Positions 15,942 to 24,978 of a stretch of 64,000 nucleotides of DNA are shown here, piece by piece; position 1 is the stretch's first letter, and every line of letters starts with the position of its first letter. The stretch is from Peristeroidobacter agariperforans (GTDB lineage: Bacteria > Pseudomonadota > Gammaproteobacteria > Steroidobacterales > Steroidobacteraceae). The notes under the pieces are model-generated. The model saw nothing but the letters and a program-made list of their open reading frames with translations, was not told where the DNA came from and made no database searches. The stretch covers positions 1 through 64,000 of the forward strand of contig NZ_RYFW01000004.1 of NCBI RefSeq assembly GCF_004138335.1, given 5' to 3'. The position numbers were made by a program, and so were the translations under genes.

Positions 15942-16343
15942 ATGCGTGATCATCCGATCGTGATTTCCGAGCCCGATGCCCGCGTGCTGCGCGGTCTGCT
16001 GTCGACTCGCGCCCCTCGTGGCCATGATCAGGAGCATCTCGAAGAGCTGAGCCTGGAGCTGGAGCGCGCGCAAGTGCTGAAGCCCGAACAGGTCGCAGCC
16101 GACGTGGTCACGATGCACAAGCCGGTGCGCATTCTCGATCTGAGCAATGGCGCGCGGCAGGAGCTGACGCTCGTCGGCCCGGCCGAGGCCAATGTGAGTG
16201 CGCGTCGCATTTCCGTGCTTGCGCCGCTTGGAACTGCGCTGCTCGGATATCGGGAAGGCGATGAAGTCGAGTGGCTCATGCCGGGCGGCGTGCGTCGTAT
16301 ACGAATCGAGTCCGTCCAGTCTGCGCACGTGGGGGCGCACTAG
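15942..16343 (+). CDS. rnk: nucleoside diphosphate kinase regulator Rnk-like (GreA/GreB C-terminal fold), 133 aa
   Basis: AGGAG ends 7 bp before ATG 15942; another ATG is 3 bp upstream. The N-terminal part is a short coiled-coil-like helix pair (EHLEELSLELERAQV). The C-terminal half has the GreA_GreB FKBP-like pattern LTLVGPAEANVSARRISVLA, LGTALLGYREGDEVEW. Rnk binds RNA polymerase through this fold but lacks the long Gre coiled coil. It is followed 26 bp later by a stress protein gene, probably co-transcribed. Confidence 0.82.
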   Translation: MRDHPIVISEPDARVLRGLLSTRAPRGHDQEHLEELSLELERAQVLKPEQVAADVVTMHKPVRILDLSNGARQELTLVGPAEANVSARRISVLAPLGTALLGYREGDEVEWLMPGGVRRIRIESVQSAHVGAH

Positions 16344-16369
16344 CGATTTCAACTGAGGAGGGCGTGCGG

Positions 16370-17251
16370 ATGCCGAGGCTGTTGTGTGCGACTGACTTGT
16401 TGCCAAAGAGCGAAGCGGCGATTGATCGTGCGGGGATGCTCGCCGAGCAACTTCAAGCACAGCTGTCTCTGTTGCACGTCGTCTCGCCGACGACTTCGGA
16501 GCTCAATCTCGAGCAGGCGCTGCAGCTGGCCATCACAGGACTCAAGTCGCGAGCTCGCGCTCCCGAATGGCGCTTCGGCCCATTGCCCGAAGTCGCGGTT
16601 CGAACCGGCGGCCCGGCCCGGTTGATTATCGATTCGATCGACAAGCATCAAGTCGATCTGGTGGTCATCGGTCCGCATCGCAAGCGTGGGCTACGTGATG
16701 TGCTCGAGGGCACGATCGCAGAGAAGATTCTCAACACGCGCCAATGCCCGCTGCTCATCGTGCGACGGCCCGCCGAAGCCGGGTACCAGCAAGTGATGTT
16801 GGCGCTCGATGTGTCGGAAGAGTCCGCTGCAGCCGTACAAGCAGCCGAGGCGCTGATCTTGAATGCTCGGACGCAGTCCATGGTGATGCACGTCTCCGAG
16901 CCTCCGTATCAAGGCATGATGCGTTCCGCCGGCGTCGGCACCGAGGAAGTCATCTCATACGTCAATCACTCGAGACGCGAAGCGGCCGCGGAGATTCGTG
17001 AGCTACTCAAACGCACGAGTGCCGATCACACTCGCTATGGAGTGGTGATCGGCGACAGCCATCCCGCACGAGCCATCCGGCGCGCCGTCGAAATGTACCA
17101 ACCCGATTTGCTCGTGATGGGAACGAACGGCGGTCGTGTGCGACGAGCCTTGATCGGCAGCATCGCGAGTCAGGTCATGGATGCCGCCGACTGCGACGTG
17201 CTGGTCGTGCCACGCGGCTCCGTGCCCGCTCGGAAGGCGAGATTGCACTGA
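16370..17251 (+). CDS. universal stress protein, tandem UspA domains, 293 aa
   Basis: GAGGAGG precedes ATG 16370. The first Usp domain (about 1-140) shows LCATDLLPKSEAAIDRA and VVIGPHRKRGLRDVLEGTIA, ending CPLLIVR. The second (about 145-290) has MLALDVSEESAAAVQAAE and LLVMGTNGGRVRRALIGSIA then CDVLVVPRG. The G-x2-G-x9-G-(S/T) ATP motif is present in altered form in each half. Such proteins help survival under energy or oxygen limitation, which fits the NO/low-oxygen genes that follow. Confidence 0.92.
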   Translation: MPRLLCATDLLPKSEAAIDRAGMLAEQLQAQLSLLHVVSPTTSELNLEQALQLAITGLKSRARAPEWRFGPLPEVAVRTGGPARLIIDSIDKHQVDLVVIGPHRKRGLRDVLEGTIAEKILNTRQCPLLIVRRPAEAGYQQVMLALDVSEESAAAVQAAEALILNARTQSMVMHVSEPPYQGMMRSAGVGTEEVISYVNHSRREAAAEIRELLKRTSADHTRYGVVIGDSHPARAIRRAVEMYQPDLLVMGTNGGRVRRALIGSIASQVMDAADCDVLVVPRGSVPARKARLH

Positions 17252-17266
17252 GCCGGAGCGGCACGA

Positions 17267-17668
17267 TCACGCCAGCAGCCGAGTGAATATTCCGGCTGGG
17301 TTATGCGCGCGAGCCACGCTGATGATGTACGCGTACACGATCAACGCTGCCACCCAGCACGCCACGCGGACTTTCCGAGTCGAGCCGCGTTTCAGTGCGA
17401 ACGTGCCCAGCACGATATAAACGACCAGCAACAGCACTTTGACGGTGAGCCAGCCGTGCACGAAGGGGTACTGATGCAGCATGGTCGCGAGCATTAGCGC
17501 GGCCGTCAGCAGTGTCGTGTCGATGGCGTAGGTCAGGTAACGAACCGGCGCCGCCATCGCCCAATTCATGCCGGCATGGAGTGAAGCGCCGCGCAGGAAG
17601 AACAGCAGGCCGCTGGCCATGACCGCTGCGATATGAACCGATTTGATCTGCGGATAGAACTCAATCAT
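17267..17668 (-). CDS. SirB2-family membrane protein, 133 aa
   Basis: Start taken at MIEFYPQIK (17668). Four hydrophobic helices are visible: VHIAAVMASGLLFFLRG, LTAALMLATML, LTVKVLLLVVYIVLGTFAL, VACWVAALIVYAYIISVA. The YPxIKxxHI opening and the Arg/Lys-G after the third helix are typical of SirB/InvA-regulator-like proteins, whose biochemical role is unknown. The gene starts 8 bp after the nnrS stop, so it belongs to the norB-nnrS operon. Confidence 0.8.
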   Translation of the reverse strand: MIEFYPQIKSVHIAAVMASGLLFFLRGASLHAGMNWAMAAPVRYLTYAIDTTLLTAALMLATMLHQYPFVHGWLTVKVLLLVVYIVLGTFALKRGSTRKVRVACWVAALIVYAYIISVARAHNPAGIFTRLLA

Positions 17669-17675
17669 CCCCAAA

Positions 17676-18911
17676 TTATCCCTGTGCACCGTCGACGCGA
17701 GGCGTCAGATAGATCCAGCTTGATCGTAACACCCACGGCACGAACGCCACGAGCCAGCCGAGGGCGGCAATTGCTTGAATGGCGAGCGAGTCCGGCACCA
17801 GTTCGGCCACGATGCGGGTGAGCGTGACCAGCTGAATGCAGATGAAAGCGAACGCTGCGACTTTGCCGAGCACCAGCGGCCTGCCCGAGTGCCCCTGGGT
17901 CACGCGAGTGACCATTGCGACCAGCAAGCTGCCGAAGAAGCCAATGAACAGCGCGTGCGCCGGCGCTCGCCCAAGGATGAACTCGCTGGTCGCTGCGAAC
18001 TGCACGCTCTGAAGGACGTATAGCACGAACGCAATTGGCAACCACGCAAAGCCAACGAACAGTACTCGAAGCAAAGCCGGCATTTGTGTTCGTCGTGGCC
18101 ACCAGCGCCACAACAGCCAGCCTGTCATTGCCGCCATCGGCACATCGACGAGCCACAGCCAGGCGTAACCGTGGCGCAGCTCCAGCCACAGGTGGATCAA
18201 TGTCAGCGGCCAGAACAGCGCGAGCGTCCACATCGGCCGCGTCGGCTGATAGTTGCGGAGCGCGGAGCCGGCAAAGAAAGGAATCATGCGATGACAGACG
18301 GTGAAGTAGATCGGCAGCAGCACGGCGAACGTACCCAGCTTGATCGCGGCGAAGACCACCCGCGGGTCGGTCACAAAGAGGAACGCTGAGTAAAGCGTCA
18401 GGCCGAGCAAACCGAAGCCGAGTGCAAAGGCGCAGCTCACGGCGTGCCAGGTGCGGCCGCCTTCCTGCGCAACGAGTCGCACCAGCCAGAGGGTTCCGAT
18501 GAGCCAGCCGCTGGTGGTGAGCACCGCGCCGACTTTCAGTAACAAGTTGGGATCGCCCAGCCCCGCCAGCGCGGCGAGTGTGATGAGTTGGCCGCCAAAC
18601 ATGCCGATGCCGACGGGAACGTAGTGCCCACGTCGCAGCGGCGGTAACGCCATCCAGCGCGGGAACACAGTCAACAAGAAACCAAACATGAAGGCCGGCA
18701 GCACCTGGTACTGCATGACGATGGCATGCAGCCATCCTGGCGGCACCATGGGTTGCGCGCTGGTTCCTCCGAGCCAGCGCGCGCTGATCAGCCACCAGGC
18801 CCACCAGACCATTGCCAGCAACGTGTTGGTTGCGCCGATGAAGAACATCAAGCGGTGGGGGGCGGCCGCGATGGTGCGCAAGGTGCTGGCGGGCAGGGTG
18901 ACTGTGTTCAT
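17676..18911 (-). CDS. nnrS: NnrS family protein, 411 aa
   Basis: Polytopic membrane protein with about 12 hydrophobic helices. Family marks are HRLMFFIGATNTLLAM near the start, YQVLPAFMFGFLLTVFPRW, VCHRMIPFFAG, and HALFIGFFGSLLVAMVTRVT followed by GHSGRPL. NnrS is a haem- and copper-containing inner-membrane protein that protects cells from nitric-oxide stress. It starts 10 bp after norB and is almost certainly co-transcribed with it under FNR-type control. Confidence 0.95.
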   Translation of the reverse strand: MNTVTLPASTLRTIAAAPHRLMFFIGATNTLLAMVWWAWWLISARWLGGTSAQPMVPPGWLHAIVMQYQVLPAFMFGFLLTVFPRWMALPPLRRGHYVPVGIGMFGGQLITLAALAGLGDPNLLLKVGAVLTTSGWLIGTLWLVRLVAQEGGRTWHAVSCAFALGFGLLGLTLYSAFLFVTDPRVVFAAIKLGTFAVLLPIYFTVCHRMIPFFAGSALRNYQPTRPMWTLALFWPLTLIHLWLELRHGYAWLWLVDVPMAAMTGWLLWRWWPRRTQMPALLRVLFVGFAWLPIAFVLYVLQSVQFAATSEFILGRAPAHALFIGFFGSLLVAMVTRVTQGHSGRPLVLGKVAAFAFICIQLVTLTRIVAELVPDSLAIQAIAALGWLVAFVPWVLRSSWIYLTPRVDGAQG

Positions 18912-18920
18912 GGTCCTGTC

Positions 18921-21197
18921 TCAACGTTTCGCGACTTGCGCTCCTTCCGGCACCACCAGCTTCGATTGCTTGGGCGCGATCCACAGGCGGAGCACGAACC
19001 AGGCGAGTGACAAAGCACCGACGCTGAAGATCGTGTCGCCAGGAACGCGCATCCACACCAGCAGCTGGATGATCGGCTTCTGCATCAACTCGGCAGAGCG
19101 TGCGTACCAGTAGCCATGCTCGATCGCCGCGTTGAGCTGAATCACGCCGATGGGCAGCAAGGTGAACGCAGCCATGCAAGCGAGCCCGATGTTGAACGCC
19201 CAGAAGCTGGTCTTCAGCACGCGCTCCTCCCAAACCACGTTCGGCTTCAAACCGCGCAGGCAGAACAACATCAGACCGACGCCGAGCAGGCCATACACAC
19301 CGAACAAGGCGGTGTGTCCATGCAGCGGGGTGAGATTCAGACCTTGCATGTAGTACAGCGGCAGCGGCGGATTGATCAGGAAGCCGAACAGTCCGGCGCC
19401 GACCAGGTTCCAGAACGCCACCGCGGTGAAGAACAGGATCGGCCAGCGATAACGCTGCATCCACGGGGTCGCGGAGCCGAGCTTGAATGTTTGATAGGCC
19501 TCGAAGCCGACGAACGCGAGCGGCACCACCTCCAGCGCGGAGAAGCTGGCGCCGAGTGCGATGACGGCCGTTGGCGTGCCCGTGAAGTACAAGTGATGCA
19601 GAGTGCCGAGCACGCCGCCGCTCATGAACACGATGGTCGCGAACAACACCGCCGCAGTCGCTGTGCTAGTGCGCAGCAGTCCCAGGCGTGTGAAGAGAAA
19701 CGCAATCACTGCGGTCGCGAACACTTCGAAGAAGCCTTCGACCCACAGGTGCACGACCCACCAGCGCCAGTACTCGACCATGGACAGGTGCGTGTGCTCG
19801 CCCCACATCAAGCCGGCGCCGTAGAACAGGCCGATGCAAACCGTGGACAGAAACAACAGCACGATGATGGACTTGGATTCGCCGCCCTTGCGGATCGCCG
19901 GCCACAGCGCGCGGCCCACCAGCGTCAGCCACAGGCCCAGGCCGATGAACAGGAAGATCTGCCAGAAGCGGCCCAGGTCCACGTATTCCCAGCCCTGGTG
20001 GCCGAACCAGAAGTTCTTGTCCAGGCCGAGCTTCTGCATCACCGCCAGCCACTGTCCGGTAAACGCGCCGACCACGATGATGATCAAGCAGGTGAACAGG
20101 AAGTTGACGCCGAGCCGCTGATACTTGGGCTCGTGCCCGGAGATCGCGGGGCCGATGTACAAACCCATGCCGAGCCACGCAGTCGCGATCCACAGCACGG
20201 CGAGTTGCGTGTGCCAGGTGCGACTGAGCGAATAAGGCAGATAGTTGGCAAGCGCAAAGCCGTACGCTTCCTGACCTTCCACTTGATAGTGCGCCGTGAT
20301 CGCGCCCAGCAGGATCTGCGTCAGGAACAGCGCGACCACTAGCCAGAAGTATTTGCCGGTGGCCTTCATGGAAGGCGTGACACGGATCATCGCCAGCGGG
20401 TCGGTCGCAGGCAGTTCGGGCGGCGCCTCATCCTTATGGCGAGCGTGATGCCAACCGAGCAGCGCGATGCCGGCGATCAGGAACAACACGCTGAACACGG
20501 TCCACATGAACAGGTGGCCCGGCGGTTCATTGCCGACCAGCGTGTCATGCGGCCAGTTGTTGGTGTAAGTGATGGCTTTGCCCGGCCGCTGCGTAACAGC
20601 CGACCACGCAGACCACCAGAAGAACGCCGTCATGGCGGTGCGATTCTCGGCGGACAACACTGTGTTGTCCTTCATCGCATAGGCTTTGCGCAGCTCCAAT
20701 GTTTGCGGATCGTTGCTGAACAGCGATTCGTAATGAGCCGCGACCTGCGCCATTGCGAGCGCCCGGTCCTCTGGGATCGTGACCGTGTCCGTATTCGCGT
20801 CGTAAGTGTTCTTGCGAATGCGAGGTTGCAGGCGCGCGGCAAACGCGGCCTGAGTGTCTTCGGGCAATTGTGAGTAACGCTGCGACGTCTCACGTTGTGC
20901 ATCGATATCCAGCCACGCGACAGCTTCGCGACGTAACCAGTCCGCGGTCCAATCCGGAGCGACGTAACCGCCGTGGCCCCAGATGGAGCCGAGCTGTTGG
21001 CCACCGATGGATTGCCATACCTGCCGACCCTTCTGAATATCGGCTCGGGTGTAGATCGTCCGGCCATTCTCGGTCACGACTGCCGATGGCACCGGTGGCA
21101 TCTCTCGATGGATTTCGCCGCCCACCCATAGCAGGACGGCAAAGGAAAGCAGCAGCAGGACTCCTAGTCCCACCCACAACCTGCGACTCGCGTTCAT
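18921..21197 (-). CDS. norB: quinol-dependent nitric-oxide reductase (qNOR), 758 aa
   Basis: The ATG at 21197 follows GGGAGAGGG; an ATG 18 bp upstream has no ribosome site. The N-terminal extension typical of single-subunit qNOR is present: a membrane anchor, then the cytochrome-c-like region without a haem CxxCH (QKGRQVWQSIGGQQLGSIWG, HGGYVAPDW). The catalytic 12-helix part follows, with HTQLAVLWIATAWLGMG, HLWVEGFFEVFATAV carrying metal-ligand His/Glu, and TPLHGHTALFGVYG near the low-spin haem site. It reduces NO to N2O with quinol. Preceded by an FNR-like box and followed by nnrS. No nitrite or N2O reductase gene is here, so detoxification is as likely as full denitrification. Confidence 0.96.
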   Translation of the reverse strand: MNASRRLWVGLGVLLLLSFAVLLWVGGEIHREMPPVPSAVVTENGRTIYTRADIQKGRQVWQSIGGQQLGSIWGHGGYVAPDWTADWLRREAVAWLDIDAQRETSQRYSQLPEDTQAAFAARLQPRIRKNTYDANTDTVTIPEDRALAMAQVAAHYESLFSNDPQTLELRKAYAMKDNTVLSAENRTAMTAFFWWSAWSAVTQRPGKAITYTNNWPHDTLVGNEPPGHLFMWTVFSVLFLIAGIALLGWHHARHKDEAPPELPATDPLAMIRVTPSMKATGKYFWLVVALFLTQILLGAITAHYQVEGQEAYGFALANYLPYSLSRTWHTQLAVLWIATAWLGMGLYIGPAISGHEPKYQRLGVNFLFTCLIIIVVGAFTGQWLAVMQKLGLDKNFWFGHQGWEYVDLGRFWQIFLFIGLGLWLTLVGRALWPAIRKGGESKSIIVLLFLSTVCIGLFYGAGLMWGEHTHLSMVEYWRWWVVHLWVEGFFEVFATAVIAFLFTRLGLLRTSTATAAVLFATIVFMSGGVLGTLHHLYFTGTPTAVIALGASFSALEVVPLAFVGFEAYQTFKLGSATPWMQRYRWPILFFTAVAFWNLVGAGLFGFLINPPLPLYYMQGLNLTPLHGHTALFGVYGLLGVGLMLFCLRGLKPNVVWEERVLKTSFWAFNIGLACMAAFTLLPIGVIQLNAAIEHGYWYARSAELMQKPIIQLLVWMRVPGDTIFSVGALSLAWFVLRLWIAPKQSKLVVPEGAQVAKR

Positions 21198-21254
21198 GGA
21201 CCCTCTCCCACTCATTGGTGGAGGGATGATGCGGCCGGGCCGGCTTCGCTCGCC

Positions 21255-21268
21255 CTGATCTAGGTCAG
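21255..21268. promoter_or_regulatory. FNR-type box upstream of norB
   Basis: CTGATCTAGGTCAG matches TTGAT-N4-ATCAA at 11 of 14 positions counting the free centre, keeping TGAT and TCA. It is centred about 64 bp upstream of the norB ATG and just after the stop of the FNR-like gene. Confidence 0.6.
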
Positions 21269-21275
21269 GTGCGGG

Positions 21276-22025
21276 TCAGGTGTTCCGGAGCACGTCTTCG
21301 GCCAGCTTTTCCAGGCGCTTGCGATCCTTCAGCTCGATCTCGCGCCGTTCGACGTGGATCATGCCGTCGTCCTGGAAGCGCCGGAACACACGGCTGACCG
21401 TCTCGGATGCCAGACGCAGATAGTTGGCGATGTCCGTCCGCGTCATGGTGAGCAAGAAGCGATTCGGCGAAAAGCCGCGCGCTGCATAACGCCGCGACAA
21501 TGTGGCCAGGAATGCCGCCATCCGCTCATCGGCAGAAAAGTTTCCGGACAGCAGCGCGGCCTTGCCGATGTCCAGGCTCAGCAGCCTGAACAGCTGCTGC
21601 TGCAAGCCGGGCACGCGCGTTGCGAGCGCGGCTATGTTTGGAAAGGAGAAGCGACACAGCATGACCGAGTCGAGCGCGACGGCGTTGCTGGGGTAGCGGG
21701 CCTGCGAGATGGCGTTGAGTCCGATGACCTCGCCGGGCAGGAAGAAGCCTTGTACGTGCTCGCGCCCTTCATGATCCGTCACGTATGTTTTGACGGTGCC
21801 GGAGCGCACCGCTGCGATCGCCGTGAACGGATCGCCTTCACGAAAGATGTGCTCGCCTTCGTGGAACGGTCCGATGTGCTCGACCAGCACGTGCAGATCC
21901 CGCAGCAGGCTCTTGTCATAGCCGCTCTCCAGACAGGCTGCCGAGAATGCGCAGGTGCTGCAGAAATGGAATTCGTCGCCGTCGTCAGCGATGCCGGGAG
22001 TGGGGCGGCGGCTCGCGTCACTCAT
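21276..22025 (-). CDS. fnr: FNR/Anr-type oxygen-sensing regulator, 249 aa
   Basis: Crp-Fnr family. Three N-terminal cysteines (Cys22, Cys25, Cys31 in CSTCAFSAAC) and Cys124 in VMLCRFSF match the four ligands of the oxygen-labile 4Fe-4S cluster of FNR. The cyclic-nucleotide-binding fold spans about 50-150. The winged HTH near the C-terminus has LASETVSRVFRRF, whose Glu-x-x-Ser-Arg reads TTGAT half sites. Two such boxes lie in front of norB and hemN on either side. No box is seen before its own start. Confidence 0.93.
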   Translation of the reverse strand: MSDASRRPTPGIADDGDEFHFCSTCAFSAACLESGYDKSLLRDLHVLVEHIGPFHEGEHIFREGDPFTAIAAVRSGTVKTYVTDHEGREHVQGFFLPGEVIGLNAISQARYPSNAVALDSVMLCRFSFPNIAALATRVPGLQQQLFRLLSLDIGKAALLSGNFSADERMAAFLATLSRRYAARGFSPNRFLLTMTRTDIANYLRLASETVSRVFRRFQDDGMIHVERREIELKDRKRLEKLAEDVLRNT

Positions 22026-22061
22026 GGCAGCACACTCGCGCTGCCGACGGGAAACGGCAGG

Positions 22062-23456
22062 TCAGATCGCGCTGGAATAAGTGGCTCCGCCGGGGAGCCG
22101 ATGATTGAGGTATCGATCGAAACACATTGCGATGATACGCAAGAGCAGTCGCCCGCGCGACGTCGCAGAAATGCGCAGCCGTTCCAACGTCACCAAACCA
22201 TCCTTCGCCAGCGGCTGCACGTGCGCCAGGGCGTCGGCGAAGTAACGGTGAAAGTCGATATCGTAGCGCCGTTCCACGGCCGCGATGTCGATCGCGCCCC
22301 GGCACATCAGCTGCTGGATCACGTCGGCGCGCACCTGATCGTCCAGATCCAAATGACGGCCGCGCCATACAGGCAGGTGATCCGAGTCGAGCGCCTTTTC
22401 CCACGAGGGCAGATCCCGCGGATTCTGACTGAAGCTGTCGCCGATGTGACTGATGGCGCTGACGCCCAAGCCAACCAGGTCGCAGTTGGCGTGCGTGGTA
22501 TAGCCCATGAAATTTCGCTGTAACGTTCCGGCATCGTAGGCGCGCGTCAGGTCGTCATCGGGAACAGCGAAATGATCCATGCCGATATAGACATAGCCTG
22601 CAGCGGTGAGCTTGTCGATGGCAAGGGACAGGAGTGCGATCCGTTCGCCGGCATTCGGCAGGGCGCTGGCGTCGATGCGCAGCTGCGGCTTGAACACGTG
22701 AGGCATGTGCGCGTACCCATACACCGCGAGCCGATCGGGCCGGAATTCGAGCACGGTGTCGAGTGTGCGGCCGAAGCCATCGAGCGTTTGATGAGGCAGG
22801 CCGTAGATCAGATCGACGTTGACCGAACGAAAGCCATTGCGGCGACATGCGTCGATGACAGTCTGCGTGAGCTGCGCACTTTGGATGCGATTGACGGCCC
22901 GCTGCACGGTGGGATCGAAATCCTGCACGCCCAGGCTGGCGCGGTTCAGGCCCATCTGCGCGTAGGCCGCGACATCCGCTGTGTCGATGAAACGTGGATC
23001 GATCTCGATCGAGAAATCGCGAATCGCGGCGTTGCTGAGCTGAAATTGCCGGCCCAGGGCGCGCATGATCTCCCCCAGCTCTTCTGAGCGCAGGAAGTTC
23101 GGCGTGCCGCCGCCGAAGTGCACCTGGATCACCTCACGGTCACGATCGAACAGTGGTCCGGCCAGCGAGATTTCCCGAATCAACCGTTCGACATAGCGCG
23201 TGCCGGCGGTGCGATCGCGCGTGATGACACGATTGCAGCCGCAGTACAGACACGGACTCGAGCAATAGGGAACGTGCACATACAACGACAGCCGGCGTGG
23301 AATCAGCTCTTCGTTGCTACGGCGTATGTACTCCCGCAGCATTTCTTCCTTGAAATGCGGCCCGAACTGCGGCGCCGTTGGATAAGACGTGTAGCGCGGT
23401 CCGGGCTGGTCGTAGCGGCGGAGCAGGTCGAGATCGCACGTCAGGCATTGGCTCAT
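22062..23456 (-). CDS. hemN: oxygen-independent coproporphyrinogen III oxidase, 464 aa
   Basis: Radical-SAM enzyme. YVHVPYCSSPCLYCGCN carries the Cys-x3-Cys-x2-Cys cluster ligands and the following HemN-specific Cys; VHFGGGTPNFL is the SAM-binding GGTP loop; the N-terminal RYTSYPTAPQF and the C-terminal HemN domain (about 370-450) are both present. It decarboxylates coproporphyrinogen III to protoporphyrinogen IX without oxygen, supplying haem for NO reductase. Preceded by a near-perfect FNR box; 36 bp upstream of the fnr-like gene start. Confidence 0.96.
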   Translation of the reverse strand: MSQCLTCDLDLLRRYDQPGPRYTSYPTAPQFGPHFKEEMLREYIRRSNEELIPRRLSLYVHVPYCSSPCLYCGCNRVITRDRTAGTRYVERLIREISLAGPLFDRDREVIQVHFGGGTPNFLRSEELGEIMRALGRQFQLSNAAIRDFSIEIDPRFIDTADVAAYAQMGLNRASLGVQDFDPTVQRAVNRIQSAQLTQTVIDACRRNGFRSVNVDLIYGLPHQTLDGFGRTLDTVLEFRPDRLAVYGYAHMPHVFKPQLRIDASALPNAGERIALLSLAIDKLTAAGYVYIGMDHFAVPDDDLTRAYDAGTLQRNFMGYTTHANCDLVGLGVSAISHIGDSFSQNPRDLPSWEKALDSDHLPVWRGRHLDLDDQVRADVIQQLMCRGAIDIAAVERRYDIDFHRYFADALAHVQPLAKDGLVTLERLRISATSRGRLLLRIIAMCFDRYLNHRLPGGATYSSAI

Positions 23457-23490
23457 GGCGCTACCGTATCCCGGCGCGCGATCTCGAACC

Positions 23491-23504
23491 TTGATCTAGA
23501 TCAG
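23491..23504. promoter_or_regulatory. FNR box upstream of hemN
   Basis: TTGATCTAGATCAG differs from the consensus TTGAT-N4-ATCAA only at the last base. It is centred about 41 bp upstream of the hemN start codon, suited to activation of a short-leader transcript. Confidence 0.8.
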
Positions 23505-23517
23505 CTGGGTTGGTCGC

Positions 23518-24978
23518 TCACAATGGCCACTCCCGCAGACGGCGGCTTGCCGCCACGCTGAACAATGCAACTAGGGCCGCAAGATAGAGGCATGTCCAGG
23601 CGCTCCATCGCAGGCCCGCGCCGACGCTCATATCTGGCTCGAACACGGGCACGTCCTCGTATCGAGTGAAGTTGAGCCGGCCGGGGCATTGATCGCAGCT
23701 GCGCCGCGGGTTGGCTGCATTCGCAAGCGCGAGCGGTTCAAAGAATCTTCGCAGTCGTTCGCTGTACGCGTCGGCTGAAGCAAGGAAGTTCGCGTGCCGC
23801 CGAATGTCTGTGCCCGCAGCCGTCTGCAGCATGTTGTCCAACATCATTGCCGGCGACAGCAGACGCAGCCAGTCGCCGGTTGTCAGTACGGCTTGTGTGC
23901 GCGTCTCGAACTGCTCGCGTTGCGGCAGCAGTGAGCGTCGATAGTAGTCGTCGCGCGCGAAGCGCTTGACTTCCGCGCTCTTCACCGCCTCGGGAGCCGA
24001 CGTAGCAAAGTCAGGGAAGCGCGAGAACCATGCAGCATGTACCTCGGCTTCGTCCCCGTAGAAACCATCCATCGCCTCGCGGCTCGAATCGATATAGGCG
24101 ATGCGTGATGGTGCAGGATGGGTGACTTCGACGAGCAGCGCCGCGCCGGCGGGTAGCAGCACGGTCATCGTTGCCCACAACAACACCAGAGTCACGATGG
24201 AACCGATGGCGCCGCGCCAGAACGAGGCGGTCCACGCGGCCAAGGCGATCCACAGCAATACCCACAAACAAATCGAGATCGCGATCAGACCGAGCGGCGG
24301 CTCGAAGATGAGTTGGCTCTGAGCTGCCAGTGCCAATGCCGCGCCGCCGACTACGACTGCCACCGAAACGATCGCAATGGCCGAGTACTTCGCAGCCGCG
24401 ACCAATCTTGGCCCGATCGGCTGGGCGGCGATCAGGCGCAGAATTCCGCTCTCCTGCTCGCCGGTCAGGCGAGTCGCGGTCAGCGCGATCAAGGCGAGTG
24501 GCGACAGATAGATAAGTACGAAGGCCAGGTCGAAAGCACCCAGCTTCAGCTCGTGCGGATTGCCGGGATCGTAAGCAGCATCGGGAAAGATCGAGTTGAA
24601 GTCGATCCTCACGTGGCTGGGATACAGATCTGACTGGCCCAGCGCGAGCGCGCCCAGTGGCAAGGGCGGCTTCACAGCATGTGTCACCAGGAACCAGTTC
24701 ATGTAGCCGAACGCGTCGGTGGGATCGCGGTGGTATTCGATTTTCAGATCCGATGGAACCGCATAGCGTTCGGCGGCCGCTTTCGCTTCACCCAGCGCCG
24801 CCGCTTGCTCGGTCGCGATGACTTGTAGCAGGCGGCGCTCGTGTTCGACGTGCGTGGCGCCAGTGGCTGCTCCGATGAACATTGCGAGGAGTAGTGGAAC
24901 GAACACAGCCCACGTCAAAGGCTGTCGAAGTGTTTCGCGAAGCTCCAGCAACAGCAGTCGTCGGAAAGTCGCACTCAT
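23518..24978 (-). CDS. ABC transporter permease, DUF3526-type, 486 aa
   Basis: ABC-2 type membrane protein: one helix at about 22-42, a large extracytoplasmic domain (about 45-165), then helices including LGAFDLAFVLIYLSPLALIAL, and a second outside domain (about 290-440) before the last helix. The segment LTGEQESGILRLIAAQPI after helix 2 is the usual coupling helix. The CDQCPGRLNF patch near residue 430 might bind metal. Its ATG overlaps the upstream permease stop by 4 bp. The two permeases likely form a heterodimer with the ATPase encoded upstream. Confidence 0.85.
   Translation of the reverse strand: MSATFRRLLLLELRETLRQPLTWAVFVPLLLAMFIGAATGATHVEHERRLLQVIATEQAAALGEAKAAAERYAVPSDLKIEYHRDPTDAFGYMNWFLVTHAVKPPLPLGALALGQSDLYPSHVRIDFNSIFPDAAYDPGNPHELKLGAFDLAFVLIYLSPLALIALTATRLTGEQESGILRLIAAQPIGPRLVAAAKYSAIAIVSVAVVVGGAALALAAQSQLIFEPPLGLIAISICLWVLLWIALAAWTASFWRGAIGSIVTLVLLWATMTVLLPAGAALLVEVTHPAPSRIAYIDSSREAMDGFYGDEAEVHAAWFSRFPDFATSAPEAVKSAEVKRFARDDYYRRSLLPQREQFETRTQAVLTTGDWLRLLSPAMMLDNMLQTAAGTDIRRHANFLASADAYSERLRRFFEPLALANAANPRRSCDQCPGRLNFTRYEDVPVFEPDMSVGAGLRWSAWTCLYLAALVALFSVAASRRLREWPL

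Noticed and set aside
19116-20342. 408-codon open frame on the plus strand
   Set aside because: Antisense of norB; low-complexity Glu/Gln/His/Arg composition and no motif.
18921-21197. Cytochrome c oxidase subunit I
   Set aside because: The protein is related by fold, but its N-terminal extension with HGGYVAPDW and the neighbouring nnrS and FNR box identify quinol NO reductase.
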